64,000 nucleotides of DNA from Peribacillus sp. FSL H8-0477. GTDB lineage: Bacteria; Bacillota; Bacilli; Bacillales; DSM-1321. A program made the translations under genes and the position numbers. The notes below the pieces were generated by a model, which was not told the origin of the DNA, made no database searches, and worked only from the letters and a program-made list of their open reading frames with translations. Below, piece by piece: positions 62,077-64,000 of this stretch (position 1 is its first letter; each line of letters starts with the position of its first letter). Location of the stretch: the NCBI RefSeq assembly GCF_038002765.1, contig NZ_JBBODE010000002.1, forward strand, positions 62,001 to 126,000. The letters run 5' to 3'.

Positions 62077-62544
62077 TTGAACAAAGATCAAGTTACTGAG
62101 TTAATTCATCGCTATACAAAGGTGTCTTTTATTGTAAATAGGATGGCTGAGTCGCTGATTAAGGATCAATTATCAGACGCTTTGACAAATGGCCAATTCT
62201 ATATGCTGAGGTACATACAGGAGCAGGGAACGTGTACATCTTCCAATCTTGCTGAAGCTTTTTTTGTTAATAAAAGTGCCATTACGGCAATTATTTCTCG
62301 TCTTAAGGATAAAGGGTTAATAAACCGGGTCCGAAATGAGGATGATCGAAGGGTGGTCTATCTGACTCTTTCGGAGAAGGGGCAGAAATTATTTACGGAA
62401 ACAGAAACGAGGATTCATCTGCTGTTAGAAAACTTTATAACCGAATTTAATGAAGATGAGATATCAGCCTTTATCACCACTTACGAAAAACTTTCAGAGA
62501 TACTGGTGGATCTAAAACAAAATCAACAGGAGGAATTAGAATGA
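62077..62544 (+). CDS. MarR-family transcriptional regulator
   Basis: 155 residues, winged helix: NGQFYMLRYIQEQGTCTSSNLAEAFFVNKSAITAIISRLKDKGLINRVRNEDDRRVVYLTLSEKG (about 45-110), the conserved DDRR wing included. TTG start at 62077. Its stop overlaps the following MMPL gene, so it most likely represses its own operon and releases on binding an exported compound. Confidence 0.92.
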   Translation: MNKDQVTELIHRYTKVSFIVNRMAESLIKDQLSDALTNGQFYMLRYIQEQGTCTSSNLAEAFFVNKSAITAIISRLKDKGLINRVRNEDDRRVVYLTLSEKGQKLFTETETRIHLLLENFITEFNEDEISAFITTYEKLSEILVDLKQNQQEELE

Positions 62545-64000
62545 GGGGAATCGTAAAAGGAAAATGGGTCATTTTACTTGCTTGGATTGTCATTGTCGCT
62601 GGATTACTGCTTACGGCCCCAGGGATGGCTGATTTAGTCCGTGAAAAGGGGAATCTTGATGTTCCCGAGGGCTATTCCTCTTCTCTAGCTGCTGATTTGC
62701 TGAATGACATTCAGAAAGAAGGGGACTCTTCAGCAGCGCTTGTCTTCACAAGCGAAAAGAAATTATCTGATACTGATATGTTGGAAATTGAGCAGGGGAT
62801 ACAAGCGCTTGAAAAGGATCAAACCAAGTTAGGAATTGCAGGAATTACAACTCACTTTAATGAGCCTGCCTTAAAAGATCAGCTGGTTTCAAAAGACGGA
62901 AAAACCGTGTTGGTTTCCCTGACTATGAATATGAAAGATCGTGAACCAAAGCAAGTGTTAGCAGCTCTATACGACAGGATTGAAGATAATAAAGTGGAAC
63001 ATTACTATACAGGCGACTGGATCATTTCTGAAGACTTGAACACAAACTCGCAGGAGGGGTTAAAGAAAACAGAGGGAATAACGGTTGTATTTATTCTTGT
63101 CGTGCTCCTGTTGGTATTCCGCTCAGTGGTTACGCCTATTATTCCGCTGATTACCGTGGGCTTCAGCTACTTAGCTTCTCAGTCAGTGGTAGCGTTCTTA
63201 GTCGATCGTTTTGATTTTCCCATATCCTCTTATACGCAAATCTTCTTAGTTGCTGTGTTATTTGGAATTGGGACGGATTATTGTATCTTACTTTTAAGCC
63301 GTTATAAGGAAGAACTATCAAAGCAAGAATCCATTTTAGAAGCCATTGTAGAAACCTATCGTACTGGCGGAAAAACCGTATTCTATAGCGGCCTAGCTGT
63401 TATGATCGGGTTTGCAGCGATTGGTTTTTCCACATTTAAATTGTATCAATCGGCAGCAGCCGTAGCAATCGGTGTTGCATTCCTCTTATTAGCGCTTTAT
63501 ACAGTGGTCCCGTTCTTTATGGCTGTGTTCGGTATGAAGCTGTTTTGGCCGTCTAAAGGAAAGCTCGAACATAAGGAAAGTCGTTTCTGGGGATTTCTCG
63601 GTACCTTTGCGCTCAATCGACCAGTCATTGCCTTAACGTTTGTCGCAGTCATCTGCGTTCCTTTTTTGTTGACTTATGATGGAGAGGTTTCTTATAACTC
63701 TCTAGAGGAGGCAGGCGATGATGTCCCGTCCATTATGGCTTTCAATATCATTGCAGAAAGTTTCGGGCCTGGTCAATCGATGCCCACTCAAATTGTCATT
63801 GATAATGATGAGAAAATGAATTCTGAAGAATATATTGGCTTGGCTGAAAAAATCAGTGAGTCATTGAGTAAAGTGGATGGTGTAGATACTGTACGTTCAG
63901 TAACCAGACCTACAGGTGAGCCAATCAAGGAATTATTTGTTCCTAATCAAGCGGCAACGCTAGGGGAGGGAATCGGCAAAGGAAATGAAGGAATTGAAGA
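62541..64000 (+). CDS. MMPL/RND-type membrane transporter, truncated by the window end
   Basis: The reading frame is open from ATG 62541 (CAGGAGG 7 nt upstream) to the end of the window, about 486 residues. One N-terminal helix, an extracellular loop of about 170 residues, then a helix block (TVVFILVVLLLVFRSVVTPIIPLI, LVAVLFGIGTDYCILLLSRYKEEL) with the G-x-x-x-D-Y motif of MMPL proton-coupled transporters, and a second extracellular domain. YdfJ/YdgH-like; exports lipids or drugs. It overlaps marR by 4 nt. Confidence 0.92.
   Translation, partial: MRGIVKGKWVILLAWIVIVAGLLLTAPGMADLVREKGNLDVPEGYSSSLAADLLNDIQKEGDSSAALVFTSEKKLSDTDMLEIEQGIQALEKDQTKLGIAGITTHFNEPALKDQLVSKDGKTVLVSLTMNMKDREPKQVLAALYDRIEDNKVEHYYTGDWIISEDLNTNSQEGLKKTEGITVVFILVVLLLVFRSVVTPIIPLITVGFSYLASQSVVAFLVDRFDFPISSYTQIFLVAVLFGIGTDYCILLLSRYKEELSKQESILEAIVETYRTGGKTVFYSGLAVMIGFAAIGFSTFKLYQSAAAVAIGVAFLLLALYTVVPFFMAVFGMKLFWPSKGKLEHKESRFWGFLGTFALNRPVIALTFVAVICVPFLLTYDGEVSYNSLEEAGDDVPSIMAFNIIAESFGPGQSMPTQIVIDNDEKMNSEEYIGLAEKISESLSKVDGVDTVRSVTRPTGEPIKELFVPNQAATLGEGIGKGNEGIE

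Overview
The window looks like a piece of an endospore-forming Bacillaceae chromosome (Bacillus sensu lato, moderately low GC). It shows the order sigW-rsiW-cdaA-cdaR-glmM-glmS with a glmS ribozyme. It also carries a Spo0E-type phosphatase gene, two KinA/KinB-type sensor kinases, a bacterial nitric oxide synthase, an SAM-I riboswitch, YhfH/YcnI/YcnJ/YclNOPQ homologues and the dispersed Bacillaceae GC-rich repeat. The species cannot be fixed from the sequence alone.

Layout. 1-2140: the 3' end of a 23S rRNA, a 5S rRNA and ten tRNAs, closed by a terminator. 2160-10840: arginase, then the SigW/RsiW envelope-stress pair, the c-di-AMP cyclase CdaA with its regulator CdaR, and the amino-sugar enzymes GlmM and GlmS; together these link cell-wall precursor supply to envelope stress. 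10940-13390: a DinB/YfiT-type protein and an MFS exporter whose leader looks like a translation-sensing attenuator. 13396-18760: a petrobactin-type Fe import system (YclNOPQ homologues) under Fur boxes with a heme monooxygenase. It is bracketed by an FGE-sulfatase-domain gene and a decayed remnant of the same family. 18800-25120: an ankyrin protein, then an unusual module of an SDR, a TetR regulator, a CoxG-like SRPBCC protein and two 3-ketosteroid-dehydrogenase-like flavoproteins.

25370-35210: small metabolic and house-cleaning genes (PhnA-like, PdaC-like deacetylase, methyltransferase, phosphatase, HesB-like, Nudix, SEC-C), a decayed GNAT gene, a Mn transporter with its promoter and candidate MntR site, an SAM riboswitch with O-acetylhomoserine sulfhydrylase, and three tandem 45-codon YhfH-like genes. 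35390-48530: copper proteins YcnI/YcnJ, an NlpC/P60 hydrolase, two orphan sensor kinases, a lipid kinase, TrhO, NhaK, a frameshifted RraA-like gene and coproporphyrinogen oxidase.

48540-52530: a second Fur-controlled siderophore importer (YfiY/YfiZ/YfhA type plus its own ATPase). 52560-55270: a histidine phosphatase behind duplicated 20-bp palindromes, a nitroreductase with a perfect operator-like palindrome, and NOS. 55320-59820: an XRE-cupin regulator leading the potABCD polyamine importer. 59820-60210: a dispersed repeat lying between two copies of one terminator hairpin. 60300-64000: a membrane-anchored PpiC foldase, a YtxH-type stress protein with a SigB-like promoter, and a MarR-MMPL efflux pair cut off by the window end.

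No CRISPR array, prophage or transposase was seen. The best leads for something not yet described are the attenuator leader at 11.8 kb, the ketosteroid-dehydrogenase-like module at 19.5-25.1 kb, the recurring 20-bp palindromes near 28.7 and 52.6 kb, and the repeat-in-terminator structure at 60 kb.
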